Shown here: positions 63,551-64,000 of the stretch, piece by piece
How the letters are laid out: every line of letters begins with the position of its first letter
Numbering within the stretch: the stretch's first letter is position 1
NCBI GenBank assembly: GCA_035384965.1
Contig: DAOOJE010000017.1
Location: 1 to 64,000 of the forward strand
Reading direction: 5' to 3'
DNA length: 64,000 bases
From: JAAYVZ01 sp035384965
GTDB lineage: Bacteria > Acidobacteriota > Thermoanaerobaculia > Thermoanaerobaculales > Thermoanaerobaculaceae
Position numbers and translations under genes: made by a program
The notes under the pieces: model-generated
Seen by the model: the letters and a program-made list of their open reading frames with translations, nothing else
The model's database searches: none
Told to the model about the DNA's origin: nothing

Positions 63551-64000
63551 TGCCGCGGCGCCGGGAACTCGATCGTGTCTTGCTCGCCGTCACCTTGCTG
63601 GTGGCGGTGATCGGCGTGATCATGGTGGCCTCGGCTTCCGGCCCCCTGGCCCGCGAGCGCTACGGCTTGCCCGAGTTCGACTTCGCGTTGCGCCAGCTCG
63701 TGGCGGTGCTGCTGGGCGTGGTGGCGATGCTGGTGGCGGCGTTCGTGCCGCTCGACCTGCTGTTTCGCCCTGCCTTCGCCTGGACCGGCCTCGGCGTTAC
63801 CTGGATCGCGCTCGCTGTCCCCTACTTCCAGCCCCGCGTCGCCGGCACCTGCCGCTGGCTCCAGTTGCCCGGCATCTCCCTGCAGCCCTCCGCTCTCGCC
63901 AAGGTGGCGCTCCCCCTGGCGCTCGCCTCGTGGCTCACGTGGTGCCGCGACCGGCGAGCATCGCCAGGGCATACGTTCTACCCCGCCCTCGCCATGACCG
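63550..64000 (+). CDS. ftsW: Peptidoglycan glycosyltransferase FtsW (5' part)
   Basis: Only the first 150 codons are inside the window. They encode a SEDS-family start: basic N-terminus, transmembrane helices (VLLAVTLLVAVIGVIMVASA, LVAVLLGVVAMLVAAFVPL) and the conserved GTCRWLQLPGISLQPSALAK, matching the family RRWI...QPSExxK motif but with Ala where Glu is usual. The ATG overlaps the murD stop by one base. It would polymerise septal glycan with FtsI. Confidence 0.88.
   Translation, partial: MPRRRELDRVLLAVTLLVAVIGVIMVASASGPLARERYGLPEFDFALRQLVAVLLGVVAMLVAAFVPLDLLFRPAFAWTGLGVTWIALAVPYFQPRVAGTCRWLQLPGISLQPSALAKVALPLALASWLTWCRDRRASPGHTFYPALAMT

Overview
The window is a GC-rich bacterial chromosome segment coding densely on both strands. 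The organism is Gram-negative: it has LptD, SurA and a PpiC-like lipoprotein, and its MurE carries the meso-diaminopimelate signature DNPR. The mixture of a Mvh-like [NiFe] hydrogenase, DUF4388/roadblock proteins, an IPTL-CTERM secreted protein and a PlsC/GNAT fusion would fit Acidobacteriota or a neighbouring phylum. That assignment is inference; the window contains no rRNA. One tRNA gene, tRNA-Pro(CGG), is present. I saw no insertion sequence, prophage or CRISPR array.

Region by region. 1-3.4 kb (minus): a fatty-acid-like set of acyl-CoA ligase (with an apparent frameshift), NAD-dependent epimerase and a short KAS III protein, linked by GTGA overlaps. 3.5-8.7 kb (plus): accD-folC-dgt-rpiB-glyA, a tightly overlapping housekeeping operon. 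8.8-15.3 kb (minus): an SDR, YceH, a three-subunit molybdenum hydroxylase with a Tat-exported 2Fe-2S subunit, and aroC. 15.5-22.5 kb (plus): the most unusual part, a hydrogenase island. It encodes a DUF4388/roadblock protein, a roadblock protein, a V4R-like protein, Mvh-like small and large [NiFe] subunits, a 2[4Fe-4S] ferredoxin fused to a second V4R-like domain, a maturation protease, a ParA-type ATPase and another roadblock-like protein. 22.5-30 kb: a bifunctional acyltransferase (OlsF-like), a subtilisin-type protease, an RluE-type pseudouridine synthase, a short CDF transporter and glnA. 30-36.3 kb (minus): a 2078-residue secreted repeat protein with an IPTL-CTERM tail. 36.8-46.6 kb: PIN-PhoH, peroxiredoxin, POT transporter, ankyrin protein, GAF-GGDEF cyclase, DegP-like protease, HD-GYP response regulator and rho. 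46.8-55.7 kb: a pseudokinase-TonB fusion, ruvX, lptD, tRNA-Pro, two secreted proteins, a PpiC lipoprotein and surA. 55.8-64 kb (plus): the division and cell-wall cluster mraZ-rsmH-ftsL-ftsI-murE-murF-murD-ftsW, led by a TTGACA/AATAAT promoter and four GTGG repeats at 10-bp spacing. mraY is absent from its usual place between murF and murD.

How the parts work together. The hydrogenase island looks like one transcription unit (several ATGA overlaps) that would couple H2 oxidation or evolution to a ferredoxin, with its own processing protease. The ParA/roadblock proteins suggest spatial organisation or switching, which is inference. lptD, surA and the PpiC lipoprotein serve outer-membrane assembly. 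The GGDEF and HD-GYP genes imply c-di-GMP signalling. Several genes have a TAnnnT box 6-11 nt before the start codon and no Shine-Dalgarno sequence, which suggests leaderless transcripts. Several gene ends carry long GC stems closed by tetraloops without a clear U-tract.
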